Origin: Desulfosarcina sp. | GTDB lineage: Bacteria; Desulfobacterota; Desulfobacteria; Desulfobacterales; Desulfosarcinaceae | DNA length: 56,753 bases | Assembly (NCBI GenBank): GCA_014237405.1 | Contig: JABZFO010000033.1 | Location: 1-56,753 of the forward strand | Direction: 5' to 3' | In this document: positions 27,680-36,498 of the stretch, one piece after another | How the letters are laid out: every line of letters begins with the position of its first letter | Numbering within the stretch: the first letter of the stretch is position 1 | Program-made: the position numbers and the translations under genes | Notes under the pieces: generated by a model | Databases searched by the model: none | What the model saw: only the letters and a program-made list of their open reading frames with translations | Told to the model about the DNA's origin: nothing

Positions 27680-28180
27680 ATGGTGAAGAAACAGAATCTG
27701 ATACTCATCGGCATGCCCGGGGCCGGCAAAAGCACTGTTGGGGTGCTCCTGGCCAAACGCCTGGGGGTTGCATTTTCAGATACGGACATCCTGATGCAGA
27801 CGGGAGAGGGCTGTCACCTGCAGGAAACCATTGCCGAGCATGGCATAGACGGGTTCCGCAGCATTGAGGAACACTACCTGCTCACCGTACCGCCGGATTG
27901 CGGGGTCGTGGCCACCGGCGGCAGCGCGGTTTACAGTGAGAAAGCCATGGCCCACCTAAAATTGATAGGACCGGCGGTCTACCTGCAGATCGGCCTGGTG
28001 CCGCTGAAGAATCGGCTGGGCAATCTGGATGAGCGGGGGGTGCTGAGAATGCCAGGCCAGACCATCGACATGCTTTATGACGAACGACGCCCCCTGTACG
28101 AGAAATACGCCGACATCACCGTTTCCACCGCCGGTGTGACGCCGGACCAGGTGGTGACGGCGGTGCTGCGGCAGCTATAA
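27680..28180 (+). CDS. Shikimate kinase-like P-loop kinase
   Basis: The P-loop GMPGAGKST, the FSDTDILMQ motif, a DGFRSIEE segment carrying the shikimate-binding Arg/Glu, VVATGGSAVYS and a lid-like RGVLRMPGQT give the full shikimate kinase pattern in 166 residues. Shikimate kinase phosphorylates shikimate in aromatic amino acid synthesis. The variant lid and the DLYDERRPLYEKYAD-like end (here DMLYDERRPLYEKYAD) mark a subgroup often annotated as shikimate kinase; a related sugar or homoserine kinase role is possible. It sits 81 bp downstream of the Ntn hydrolase, with no other aro genes nearby. Confidence 0.8.
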   Translation: MVKKQNLILIGMPGAGKSTVGVLLAKRLGVAFSDTDILMQTGEGCHLQETIAEHGIDGFRSIEEHYLLTVPPDCGVVATGGSAVYSEKAMAHLKLIGPAVYLQIGLVPLKNRLGNLDERGVLRMPGQTIDMLYDERRPLYEKYADITVSTAGVTPDQVVTAVLRQL

Positions 28181-28366
28181 CAGGTAAGGGGAGTAATTTT
28201 TCTTGAATTCTCAGTTAGATAGTGTCCATCCGGCAGCTCTTATCGGCCGGCGCAATAAAAACCAGCGCCCGGGCACATCGCACCAGTTTTTTGATATTGA
28301 TTCGGCTTTGGGTAACTGACCGTCAAGGTTTGAACTCTGAGGACTAAGCCAGGCAACACCGGACCG

Positions 28367-28858
28367 TCATATGATTCTCGGCACAATCGTGTGCGCCAGT
28401 TCTTCCGGATAGCGCTCAGTTTGAGCAGATACCTCCCAGGCACCGACGGGCTTCCTTCGAGCCTTGAGGGTCAGTTTGAGCCGGGATTTTCCGGAGGTAC
28501 CAACAGAAGACGGTGCTAGGCGATAGTAGACACGTTTTTTTTTCGGAGTGAACAGAGCTCGCAGCCATTGGAAAAACGGTGTTCGGGTCTTTTCCAACGA
28601 AAATTCCAGGGTTACTTCTCCAATGGCTAAGTTGTTCTGTCGGTCCACGCCTTCCATCAGATCGGATATAACCTGGCGGACCTCTCCTCCGCCTTGACCG
28701 GTTGACGGAACGGCATCTTCCGAGTTCAAATACGGATACTGTTTAGCGGCTTCCCGCCACGCCTCCAGTTGGTTGAGCTGTATGGCGATATCGGCATCCG
28801 TAATCTCCCGAAAAAAATTGAACAGCAGCATGTCGAAAGGAATTTTCCCGTTGGGCAT
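28367..28858 (-). CDS. Protein of unknown function in DUF2589 operon
   Basis: Last gene of a four-gene minus-strand operon, 21 bp after the DUF2589 gene. The N-terminal part (IPFDMLLFNFFREITDADIA) is helical; the C-terminal part (IGEVTLEFSLEKTRTPFFQW, VYYRLAPSS, SRLKLTLKARRKPVGAWEVS) is beta-rich and resembles the second half of its DUF2589 neighbours in pattern. No signal peptide. Function unknown. Confidence 0.65.
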   Translation of the reverse strand: MPNGKIPFDMLLFNFFREITDADIAIQLNQLEAWREAAKQYPYLNSEDAVPSTGQGGGEVRQVISDLMEGVDRQNNLAIGEVTLEFSLEKTRTPFFQWLRALFTPKKKRVYYRLAPSSVGTSGKSRLKLTLKARRKPVGAWEVSAQTERYPEELAHTIVPRII

Positions 28859-28879
28859 GGGTGCTCCTGGCGGTGCGCG

Positions 28880-29425
28880 TCAAACCTCGGTTTCCGATAT
28901 GGTATTGGCCAGCATGTTTAGAATTTTTTTCAACCCTTCCGGTTGTTCGGCTTCACTCGCCTGCATGCTGATTTCCAATGTGCCGCTGCGGTTCATTTCG
29001 GATTCTGAGGAACTTCGAGTCGAGACGCTGCCGGAAAGCGATACATCCACAAAACTGCTGAGCCACCCCGTGGTGCCGGCCTTCATCTTGGCCTCAAGCG
29101 CCTGATCTTTTTTGTCCTTCAGGGTATGATTGATTGAATACCTGAAGTTCACGCTAAGCGAATCGATTCTCAGGTTCGGGACCGGAATGATCGACAGGAT
29201 CGGGGCGACTATTCTGACCTCCTGACCGGTATCGCTGCCATCGGCGGCTGTTTTCTTGACTGAAAACTCGATCGATTCGTCCTTCAGTTTTTCGATGTAT
29301 TCACGGGTCGTCTGGGCTGCCAGCATATGCGCCTTGACGACGCCGTTTAATGGTTCGGCAAGGATATAGGACAACGGCAGCGACTGGAATTCCGCAAAGG
29401 GGGTGATGGTATTTTCTTCGGCCAT
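28880..29425 (-). CDS. DUF2589 family protein
   Basis: The block FQSLPLSYILAEPLNGVVKA, then HMLAAQTTREYIEKL, IVAPILSIIPVPNLRIDSLS and VNFRYSINHTL match the DUF2589 pattern of helix, strand and the PLL.I.P.P.L.I....DF core. The C-terminus (SGTLEISMQASEAEQPEGLK KIL) is helical. It lies 32 bp after a longer paralogue. The family's biochemical role is not known to me. Confidence 0.8.
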   Translation of the reverse strand: MAEENTITPFAEFQSLPLSYILAEPLNGVVKAHMLAAQTTREYIEKLKDESIEFSVKKTAADGSDTGQEVRIVAPILSIIPVPNLRIDSLSVNFRYSINHTLKDKKDQALEAKMKAGTTGWLSSFVDVSLSGSVSTRSSSESEMNRSGTLEISMQASEAEQPEGLKKILNMLANTISETEV

Positions 29426-29457
29426 TGGATTGCTCCTTTCATTTTTGAAGTTTCCGA

Positions 29458-30225
29458 TTATTCGGGCGCTTCTTCCGGCGCCGCATCGGCAGTAGATGCG
29501 TCATGCTCAGGCGGCGTGTCAGCGGGGGACTGACCGGTCTCCGGTGGTGTCTCTTTCACGAGCTGTGTCTGGCCCATTTCCGTGAGGGCCGTTAACAACT
29601 TGTTGAGCCCGGCCGGCACAGGTGCTTTTTCCACGCGAACTTTCACCTTGATCGTAGATCCACGATACGTCTCTTTTCGACCGCCATCGTTTTCAGACGG
29701 AACGGCCGGTTCTGCAGGAGATGCCAGAACACCACGGATGCTCAACGGCTCGGGGACCAGAAACCAAGGCCGATCCTTGGCCGTCTCCGGCTTGTCGTCT
29801 TTTTTTCGGGACAGCTGGGTCTGACTGTGGTGAAACAGATTCTGTACCGTCAGTTCGAGTTCGTATTCAGCGTTGTTGATGGCAATGGGTTGGATTGGAA
29901 TAAGCGAGAGCGCTGGCACGGTAACCTGGTATTTTTTTGGCTTGCCGTCGACCATTATCTCTGAATTGAATGTCACATTGAACGGCGTGCCGTCCGCCTT
30001 CTTGGAGCCGGTTGCGGTTCCCTGTTGCTTCTCTGTGCCCCGGTACCCGAGCTGCAACAGAAAGTTCAAAAACGATCGGGCGCCGTGAAGCTGGGCCTTG
30101 AAAATAGCATCCAGAGGGCTGAGGATCGCCTGGGACAGGGAGATGTCGGTTCGCTCGGCCCTGCCATCACCATACTTTTTCCCTCTCTCGTCGTTGCCGT
30201 GATTGCTGTTAGCGTCGGATGCCAT
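29458..30225 (-). CDS. DUF2589-like protein, larger paralogue
   Basis: ISLSQAILSPLDAIFKAQLH and GARSFLNFLLQLGY form the first helices, then KKYQVTVPALSLIPIQPIAI and NNAEYELELTVQNL form the DUF2589-type core. An insert and a proline/alanine-rich acidic tail (TPPETGQSPADTPPEHDAST...) make it longer than its neighbour (255 residues). Start ATG 30225 has GAGGTGACAT upstream. It lies 30 bp after the M15 peptidase gene, so both are probably made together. Confidence 0.75.
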   Translation of the reverse strand: MASDANSNHGNDERGKKYGDGRAERTDISLSQAILSPLDAIFKAQLHGARSFLNFLLQLGYRGTEKQQGTATGSKKADGTPFNVTFNSEIMVDGKPKKYQVTVPALSLIPIQPIAINNAEYELELTVQNLFHHSQTQLSRKKDDKPETAKDRPWFLVPEPLSIRGVLASPAEPAVPSENDGGRKETYRGSTIKVKVRVEKAPVPAGLNKLLTALTEMGQTQLVKETPPETGQSPADTPPEHDASTADAAPEEAPE

Positions 30226-30255
30226 TATGTCACCTCAAAATAGTTGTAGTTCGCA

Positions 30256-31029
30256 TCAGGCCAGACCGCTGTCCCGCTTGATGCGTCGGAGTTCCGAATT
30301 TTGCAGAAACTGAACGTGCGCCAAGTCCTTGAAGCTAACCCAGTCACCACCCCAGTAGAGGCCAAGGTAGTGGGCCGCATCGCCGAGGGCGTCCCAGTAC
30401 CCATGGGCCCGGGCACCTGCGCCCCAAGCCCAGCGCCGGTCGATGACATCGACGGCATAGGCGTGGGGCGAACCATCAGACTTCTGAGCATTGTGAAAAC
30501 TAAAGCGCACTTTGGACCGCTTTTTCCGGAACAATTCCTCCTGCACCTCGACAGACCGCCACGCGTAGAAAATCTTCGGACGAAATTGCTGAAGCCGGAG
30601 TTCCTCCAACATCGCTCCTATCTTATCCCGGAATTCGGAGTTCAAACTCTCAAGCTTTTTCGCCTCAGACCATTTCGAGCTGTCACCGTCCCAGTAAGGA
30701 TCTCGCGGTGTCGACTGTGCTGAGGTCTTTTCCCTGCCCCGGGCCGTTTGGCCCAATTCATGAATCGTCCGGCCGCCTGGATCGACTCGGCCGTCGGGTG
30801 CGAGCATGAACCGGGCTTGAAACGTGCGGATTGCCTCGATGGTTTTGGGGCCGGCGATGCCGTCGACGGCGATGGGTGCAACGGCCCCGCTCAGGCATAA
30901 ATAGCTTTGCACGGTGATGACATCGGGGGGCTCGTTGACTCCACCGAAGCCGACCGGTTTTCGAATGAATGGTGTCATTTGAATCGTGTCCAGGTGTAGA
31001 AGGTTGTCTCTGAATGCGGTTGCCTGCAT
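30256..31029 (-). CDS. Peptidoglycan-binding M15-type peptidase
   Basis: Residues 20-90 (from ATG 31029) form a PG_binding_1 domain (VQSYLCLSGAVAPIAVDGIA, GPKTIEAIRTFQARF). The C-terminal half resembles M15 L-alanyl-D-glutamate/D-Ala-D-Ala peptidases of phage endolysins: SFHNAQKSDGSPHAYAVDVI supplies the first His/Asp zinc ligands, and DLAHVQF the last His. No signal peptide is evident, as in endolysins that need a partner for release. ATG 31029 is preferred over TTG 31050. First gene of the DUF2589 operon. Confidence 0.8.
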   Translation of the reverse strand: MQATAFRDNLLHLDTIQMTPFIRKPVGFGGVNEPPDVITVQSYLCLSGAVAPIAVDGIAGPKTIEAIRTFQARFMLAPDGRVDPGGRTIHELGQTARGREKTSAQSTPRDPYWDGDSSKWSEAKKLESLNSEFRDKIGAMLEELRLQQFRPKIFYAWRSVEVQEELFRKKRSKVRFSFHNAQKSDGSPHAYAVDVIDRRWAWGAGARAHGYWDALGDAAHYLGLYWGGDWVSFKDLAHVQFLQNSELRRIKRDSGLA

Positions 31030-31220
31030 GATAAACAGGGAATGGGTCAAACTTGAGTTGTTGTTAAGTACGAGTACGAATCTGCATCCAGCATAAGCCG
31101 GTTGTTATTAAAATATATTGTCAGGAGGTGAGAGTGTAGACTGTAAGGATCGGTGTCCGTATGGATTTATATTAAATAACAGACATTATTGGTGAGATCA
31201 AGCTTGATGCATTATTGCCT

Positions 31221-32843
31221 TTAAACAAACAGAGGTACGATTTCAAACCGGGTCACGTCCACAAGTCCCCGGTCCGTGAGTTTCAAATCCGGGATGACCG
31301 GCAGTGCCAGAAAACCCAGGGTCATGAAGGGGTTGCAAAGGGTGGCCCCCAGCTTTTTAGCGGCGGTGATCATTTGGTTCATCTGCTGCCGGACGGTTTC
31401 CACCGGCTGGTCGGACATGAGTCCGGCTATGGGAAGGGGCAGGGTTGAAAGGGCCTTGCCGTCGCAGACCGCCGAGAAGCCGCCGCCCATCTCCACCACG
31501 GCCGTCACCGCTGCTTGCATGTCGGCATCGGTGGCGCCGGCAACGATGATATTGTGGGAGTCGTGGGCCACGCTGGAAGCGACAGCGCCGCGCTTCAATC
31601 CCAGTCCGGTAACGAACCCCTTGCCGGTGCGGGCCTTTCCCGTGTAGCGGTCCACCACGGCCATCTTAATCACATCCCTGGCAACATCGGCGATGGCAAA
31701 GCCATCTTTCTCAGCCACATCCACGATTTCGCAGCGGGTGATCACCTGGTCGGCAATGGCCCGGATGATCCGCATGCGCTTGCCGGTGGCGGGTATCGAG
31801 AAATCCAGATGATCCGGATTCAGGTTCATGGACGGCGGCACGGCCACAGGGGCCGGCTGCTGCACGCTTGGCAGCAGACTGCCGTTTTCGGCCACCTGTT
31901 GGCCCATGTAAAACACCTGTTCGGCGCGGATGTCCGACAGGTCGGAAAAGACAACCAGGTTGGCCTTGCGGCCCGGGGCGATAGCCCCTGCGTTCTTGAT
32001 GCCGAAGTAGTCGGCAGGGTTGATGGTACCCATGCGGATGGCGACCACCGGGTCCAGCCCCTTGGCCACGGCCTTGCGGACCACCGCGTCCACGTGACCC
32101 TCCGCCATGAGGTCGTGGGGATGGCGGTCGTCGGTGCACCACATCATCCGGTGCCAGGTATTCTCGTTGATGACGGGAAACAGGTCGTCCAGGTTCCGTG
32201 CACAGGTGCCTTCACGCACCATGATGTGGATGCCCAGCTCCAGTTTTTCCAGCGCCTCTTCGGCCCGGGTGCACTCGTGGTCCGAGGCGATACCGGCGGC
32301 GGCGTAGGCAAACAGCTGGCGGCCGGAAATCCCCGGGGCGTGGCCGTCCATGACCCGTTGGTGGCGTCGGGCCATGGACAGTTTGGCCAACACGTCCGGA
32401 TCGGTGAAGATAACACCCGGGTAGTTCATCATTTCCGCCAGGGCCACGATGCGCGGGTGATCCATGAAGGGCTCGAGATCCCTGGCGGACAATCGTGCGC
32501 CAGCGGTTTCCATGTCCGTGGCCGGTACGCAGGAGGGCAGGGCGAACAGGCAGTCCATGGGCTGGCCCTCAGCGGATCGGAGCATGTAGTCGATGCCTGC
32601 CGTCATGGAACTTTCGATGTGTACGTGGGAATCGATGAATCCGGGGGCCACGTACCGGCCCTTCGCGTTGATTCTTTCAGCGGCCGGGTAGTCGCCGAAA
32701 CCCACGATATGACCACCGGTGATGGCGATGCTGCCTTTCGCGATCCGCCCGGAAAAGACATTGATGATATTGGCGTTTTCCAGCACCAGGTCTACGTTAC
32801 CGTCACCCCGTGCCGCGGTGATGATATCTTTCACATCCATCAT
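31221..32843 (-). CDS. ade: Adenine deaminase with an apparent in-frame internal deletion
   Basis: Converts adenine to hypoxanthine and ammonia. Two-domain amidohydrolase with GFIDSHVHIESSM (metal-binding HVH), LFALPSCVPAT, GHAPGISGRQLFAYAAAGI, ASDHECT, CTDDRHPHDL and a C-terminal VAHDSHNIIVAG. In the family a stretch of roughly 28 residues containing HGTTTVVADPHEIANV follows HIESSM; here SSMTAGIDYMLRSAEGQPMD goes straight on, with the join near 32600-32605. The frame is kept but a conserved metal-site segment is gone, so activity is doubtful. Last gene of the purine operon, starting immediately at the end of mtaD. Confidence 0.85.
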   Translation of the reverse strand: MMDVKDIITAARGDGNVDLVLENANIINVFSGRIAKGSIAITGGHIVGFGDYPAAERINAKGRYVAPGFIDSHVHIESSMTAGIDYMLRSAEGQPMDCLFALPSCVPATDMETAGARLSARDLEPFMDHPRIVALAEMMNYPGVIFTDPDVLAKLSMARRHQRVMDGHAPGISGRQLFAYAAAGIASDHECTRAEEALEKLELGIHIMVREGTCARNLDDLFPVINENTWHRMMWCTDDRHPHDLMAEGHVDAVVRKAVAKGLDPVVAIRMGTINPADYFGIKNAGAIAPGRKANLVVFSDLSDIRAEQVFYMGQQVAENGSLLPSVQQPAPVAVPPSMNLNPDHLDFSIPATGKRMRIIRAIADQVITRCEIVDVAEKDGFAIADVARDVIKMAVVDRYTGKARTGKGFVTGLGLKRGAVASSVAHDSHNIIVAGATDADMQAAVTAVVEMGGGFSAVCDGKALSTLPLPIAGLMSDQPVETVRQQMNQMITAAKKLGATLCNPFMTLGFLALPVIPDLKLTDRGLVDVTRFEIVPLFV

Positions 32844-34172
32844 TTAATCCTTTTTCAGTGCCGATCGAATTTCACGGCTCATATCGTTGACCCGATTCAT
32901 CACCTCATCGACGTTTACAAAGAGAATCTGCCGGTCTCGAACGACCGGTCTGCCGGCGACCAGCACGTGTCGCACATCACCTCCGCCGGCCGCATAGACA
33001 ATGTGCGATTCCGGATGATATAATGGGGTAAGGTGTGGGGCACAGGTGTCGAGGACGATGATGTCCGCCTGCTTGCCGGTTTCAAGGGAGCCGATATGGT
33101 TGCCAAGGCCGATCGATCTGGCACCGTCACTGGTGGCCATTTTGATCACCGTGGCTGCATCCAGGGCCGTGGGGTCACCGGTTGCCACCTTATGGAGTCT
33201 GGCGGCCGTACCCATTTCACCGAACATGTCTAGGTTGTTGTTGCTGGCGCAGCCGTCGGTACCCAACGACACCGTTATTCCCGTTTTCAGCATTTCGGGC
33301 ACCGGCGCGATACCCGAAGCCAGTTTCATATTGCTCTCCGGGCAGTGGGAGACGGCGCATTTTCGCTTGGCCATGATTGCCGTGTCCGCCTCATCCACCC
33401 AGACGCAATGGGACATCAGGGTTCGATCGTCGAGAATGCCCAGCCGGTCCAGGTGAACGACAGGGCTGAGGCCCTTCTTCGCTATTGCCTGATCCCGCTC
33501 GAAACGGGTTTCGGCCACGTGAATCTGAAACAGCAGACCTAAATCATCGGCAGACGCCTTGGCGGCTTTCAAGGTATCGTCACCGCAGGTGTAGGGCGAA
33601 TGGCAGAAGATGGAGGGGGTGATCAGGTCATTTCTTCCCGCCCATTTTTCAGCGTAACGTCTGGCATGAGAAACATTTTGCGACGGCTCAGATATACCTG
33701 GTGCGGGAAAATCGATGACCCCCTGGGCCAGCACAGCCCGCAGGCCGGTTTCGCTTACGGCCTGAGCCACCACGTCTTCCAGGAAATAGCCCCCGCAGCA
33801 GCAGGTGGTGCCGGACAACAGCATCTCCGCACATGAAAGCCGGGTTCCCCAGCGTACTGCTTCGGGCCGGATGAAGCGGGCCTCGGCCGGGAAAATGTGG
33901 TCGTTGAGCCAGGTCATCAGCGGCAGGTCGTCGGCCAGGCCTCGGAACAGGGACATGGGCAGGTGGGTGTGGGTGTTCACCAGCCCGGGCATGACGATGC
34001 CGCCGCCTGCGTCGATGGTCAGACCTGCCGCGGGCGGCGGTATGCCCGGCGGGGTTGCTTCAATTGCCCGGATTACTCCTTCCTGAATACCGATCCACCC
34101 CTTTTCGATGACCCGCATCCGGTTGTCCACGGTTACCAGGATGCCGTTATGGATCACCGCATCGAAATCCAT
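32844..34172 (-). CDS. mtaD: 5-methylthioadenosine/S-adenosylhomocysteine deaminase-type amidohydrolase
   Basis: Amidohydrolase of the MtaD/TrzN/SsnA group. Visible motifs: MPGLVNTHTHLPMSLFRGLA with the metal HTH, DDLPLMTWLNDHIFPAEA, IHVAET, LMSHCVWVDEADT, VSHCPESNMKLASGI and LGTDGCASNNNLDMFGEM with the last metal Asp. The 442 residues are complete. Expected product is an inosine derivative that the co-transcribed phosphorylase could split. Start ATG 34172 (MDFDAVIHNG) is preferred over the upstream GTG. A damaged paralogue lies directly upstream. Confidence 0.88.
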   Translation of the reverse strand: MDFDAVIHNGILVTVDNRMRVIEKGWIGIQEGVIRAIEATPPGIPPPAAGLTIDAGGGIVMPGLVNTHTHLPMSLFRGLADDLPLMTWLNDHIFPAEARFIRPEAVRWGTRLSCAEMLLSGTTCCCGGYFLEDVVAQAVSETGLRAVLAQGVIDFPAPGISEPSQNVSHARRYAEKWAGRNDLITPSIFCHSPYTCGDDTLKAAKASADDLGLLFQIHVAETRFERDQAIAKKGLSPVVHLDRLGILDDRTLMSHCVWVDEADTAIMAKRKCAVSHCPESNMKLASGIAPVPEMLKTGITVSLGTDGCASNNNLDMFGEMGTAARLHKVATGDPTALDAATVIKMATSDGARSIGLGNHIGSLETGKQADIIVLDTCAPHLTPLYHPESHIVYAAGGGDVRHVLVAGRPVVRDRQILFVNVDEVMNRVNDMSREIRSALKKD

Positions 34173-34173
34173 G

Positions 34174-35401
34174 CTATCGGCCCCGGATTTCGTCGGCGAT
34201 CTGCCGGGCATCGGCCATGATTTTTTCCAGGTCCAGATGCAGGAGTCTGCGGTCCTTCATCAGCACCCGGCCGTTGACCACGGTGGCGCACACGTCGCTG
34301 CCGCCGACGGAATAGACCAGGTGGGAGGCCGGGTGGTACATGGGCGTCAGGTGGGGTTTGTGGGTATCGATGACGATGATGTCGGCTTTTTTGCCGGTTT
34401 CGATGCTGCCGGTGATGGGATCCAGCCCCAGAGCCCGTGCCCCGTCGATGGTGGCCATGCGCAGCACGGTGGCGGCGTCCATTATCGTGGGGTCCAGGCG
34501 GCTGGCCTTGTGCAGCTTTGCGGCGGTGTCCATCTCGGCGAAGAGGTCCAGGTTGTTATTGCTGGAGCAGCCGTCGGTGCCCAGGCCCGTGCACACGTTG
34601 CGGCTGATCAGGTCGGCTACCGGGGAGATGCCGGCGGCCAGCTTCATGTTGCTTTCCGGGTTGTGGGACACCTTGACGTCGTGCTGCTGCAGCAGGTCCA
34701 TGTCCCCCCCGCTGAGCACCACGCAATGGCAGGCCAGCAGGTTGGCACCCAGCACTTCCAGATTTGCCAGGTGTCCCACCGGCGTGGCCCCGTATTTCTC
34801 CTGGATGCCGTCCACCTCGCTCTGGGTTTCGGAGAGATGGATGACCTGGGGCAGCCGGTGTTTCCGGGCGATGTCGGCGGCTTCGGTCAGCAGATCCGGT
34901 GCGCACAGGTAAGGGGAGTGGGGTTCTACCGCGATGGTGACCAGCGGGTCGTTTTGCCAGGTATTGCCGCATGCCGGCGGCTTTGGCGGCGCGAGCCACG
35001 GCGTCCTCGAACAGGTACATGTCGCAAAAGCAGGTGGTCCCGGAAAGGATCATTTCCGCACAGCCGAGCAAAGTTCCCGTATGGACCTTATCCGGGTTCA
35101 GCAGAGCCTCGGCCGGGAAGATGTGGTCGTTGAGCCAGGTCATCAGCGGCAGGTCGTCGGCCAGTCCCCGGAACAGGGTCATGGCGGCGTGGGTGTGGGT
35201 ATTGACCAGGCCGGGCATGATGATGCCGCCGGCGGCATCGATGACCTCTTTTGCAAAACGTGTTCCGACGTCGGCGGCCGGACCGACCGCCGCGATCGTA
35301 TCCCCGGAGACAGCTACTGCGCCCTTTTCAATGATGCGGCCATGCGGGTCCATGGTCATGACGATGCCGTTGGTGATCAACAAGTCGGCGGCGGTGATCA
35401 T
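34174..35401 (-). pseudogene. Second mtaD paralogue, internal deletion and frameshift
   Basis: The N-terminal part from ATG 35401 (ITAADLLITNGIVMTMDPHG, MPGLVNTHTHAAMTLFRGLA) and the C-terminal part (NDPLVTIAVEPHSPYLCAPD, HNPESNMKLAAGI, LGTDGCSSNNNLDLFAEM) are both closely related to the neighbour, but they lie in different frames. They meet at about 34958-34970 after KAAGMR; roughly 30-35 residues that normally follow (the strand leading to the AYTE helix) are absent. All metal-binding residues survive in one frame or the other, so the gene was recently functional or is misassembled. Its ATG overlaps the pnp stop by four bases. Confidence 0.85.
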
Positions 35402-36237
35402 GAAAGTGCTCCCGTGTGGATCTGCGCCACCACTGCTTCGATCAGGCGGTTGAGCACGGGCGCTGCCTGGTTGGCCACGGCTACGATTTTTTCCACCGAT
35501 GCCGGTACCGGCCGGTCCGGGTCATTGATGTTGGTGATGGTGGACAGTCCCAGCACCTGCATGCCCGCGTGGACCGCGGCAATGGTTTCCATCACCGTGG
35601 AAAAACCCACCGCGTCGGCGCCGATGGTTTTCAGGTATCGGATTTCTGCCGGTGTTTCCAGAGACGGACCCTTCAACCCGGCATAGACGCCGCTTTTTAA
35701 AGGAATGCCTAGGCCGTCGGCGGCGCGGCGGGAAAGCTGGATCAGGGAACGGTTGTAGGTCGCGGTCATGTCGGGAAACCGGGGCCCCCATTCATCGTCG
35801 TTCGGACCGACCAGCGGATTCTCCCCCGTGAGGTTGATGTGATCGCGGATGACCATCAGATCCCCCTGGCGAAAGGCGGGGTTCATGCCGCCGGCCGCAT
35901 TGGAGAGAATCAGGTGCCGCACGCCCAGTGCCTGCATTACCCGAACGGGAAAGGTCACGGTCCTGGGGCCATAGCCTTCGTAGAGATGAAAACGTCCCTG
36001 CATCACCATTACCGGGTGCCCGGTCAGAGTGCCGGCCATCAGCCGTCCCGAATGGCTCACCACGGTGGAGACGGGGAAATGCGGGATGTCGGCATAATTC
36101 AATACCAACGCGTCATCGAGGGGACCGACGGCATCGCCCAGACCGGTGCCGGTGATCACCCCGGTTTCGATGGGGCGGCCCAGTTTGGATTTGAGAAACG
36201 CGGTGGCTTCACGGACGTTGTCTTTCAGATCGTTCAA
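35398..36237 (-). CDS. Purine-nucleoside phosphorylase
   Basis: Splits purine nucleosides (or methylthio derivatives) with phosphate to base and sugar-1-phosphate. Trimeric class motifs are clear: GVITGTGLGDAVG, VVSHSGRLMAGTLTG, VMVMQGRFHLYEGY, LILSNAAGGMNPAF, GLKGPSLETPAEIRYL, GADAVGFSTVMETIAAVHAG and LSTITNIND. At 279 residues it is complete. First gene of the purine operon (phosphorylase, two deaminases, adenine deaminase), which as a set would recycle adenosine-type nucleosides. Confidence 0.93.
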   Translation of the reverse strand: MNDLKDNVREATAFLKSKLGRPIETGVITGTGLGDAVGPLDDALVLNYADIPHFPVSTVVSHSGRLMAGTLTGHPVMVMQGRFHLYEGYGPRTVTFPVRVMQALGVRHLILSNAAGGMNPAFRQGDLMVIRDHINLTGENPLVGPNDDEWGPRFPDMTATYNRSLIQLSRRAADGLGIPLKSGVYAGLKGPSLETPAEIRYLKTIGADAVGFSTVMETIAAVHAGMQVLGLSTITNINDPDRPVPASVEKIVAVANQAAPVLNRLIEAVVAQIHTGALS

Positions 36238-36498
36238 TGGTTTCCTCCGTTGTCTGCCTGCTGGGGTGTCGTGTCCCTTTCCGCCGGGTGTTTGGGTTAT
36301 AGACCAGCTTTAACAGCCCCGTCAAGCGCTGACCATAGCGGGCTGACGGCCATGATATCGTTGACATTTATATATAATTATGAAATGTTGCCACGCGGTC
36401 ACCGGTGTTTCTTTTACATTGCCGCACAGGTGGCCCATTCGTCAAATCAATGAGCGTTTGAAGCAGTTGCGTTTTGCGGTTAAAGGAGCGTTGCCGAC

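Noticed and set aside
31515..33023. 502-residue frame on the + strand opposite ade and mtaD
   Set aside because: Long antisense frame caused by GC-rich codons; His/Gly-rich composition without motifs, while the minus strand encodes clear amidohydrolases.
34108..35133. 341-residue frame on the + strand opposite the mtaD genes
   Set aside because: Val/Gly/His-rich antisense frame across two well-supported genes.
36361..36384. TTGACA followed by TATGAA upstream of nuoE
   Set aside because: Spacing is only 12 bp, too short for a sigma-70 promoter.
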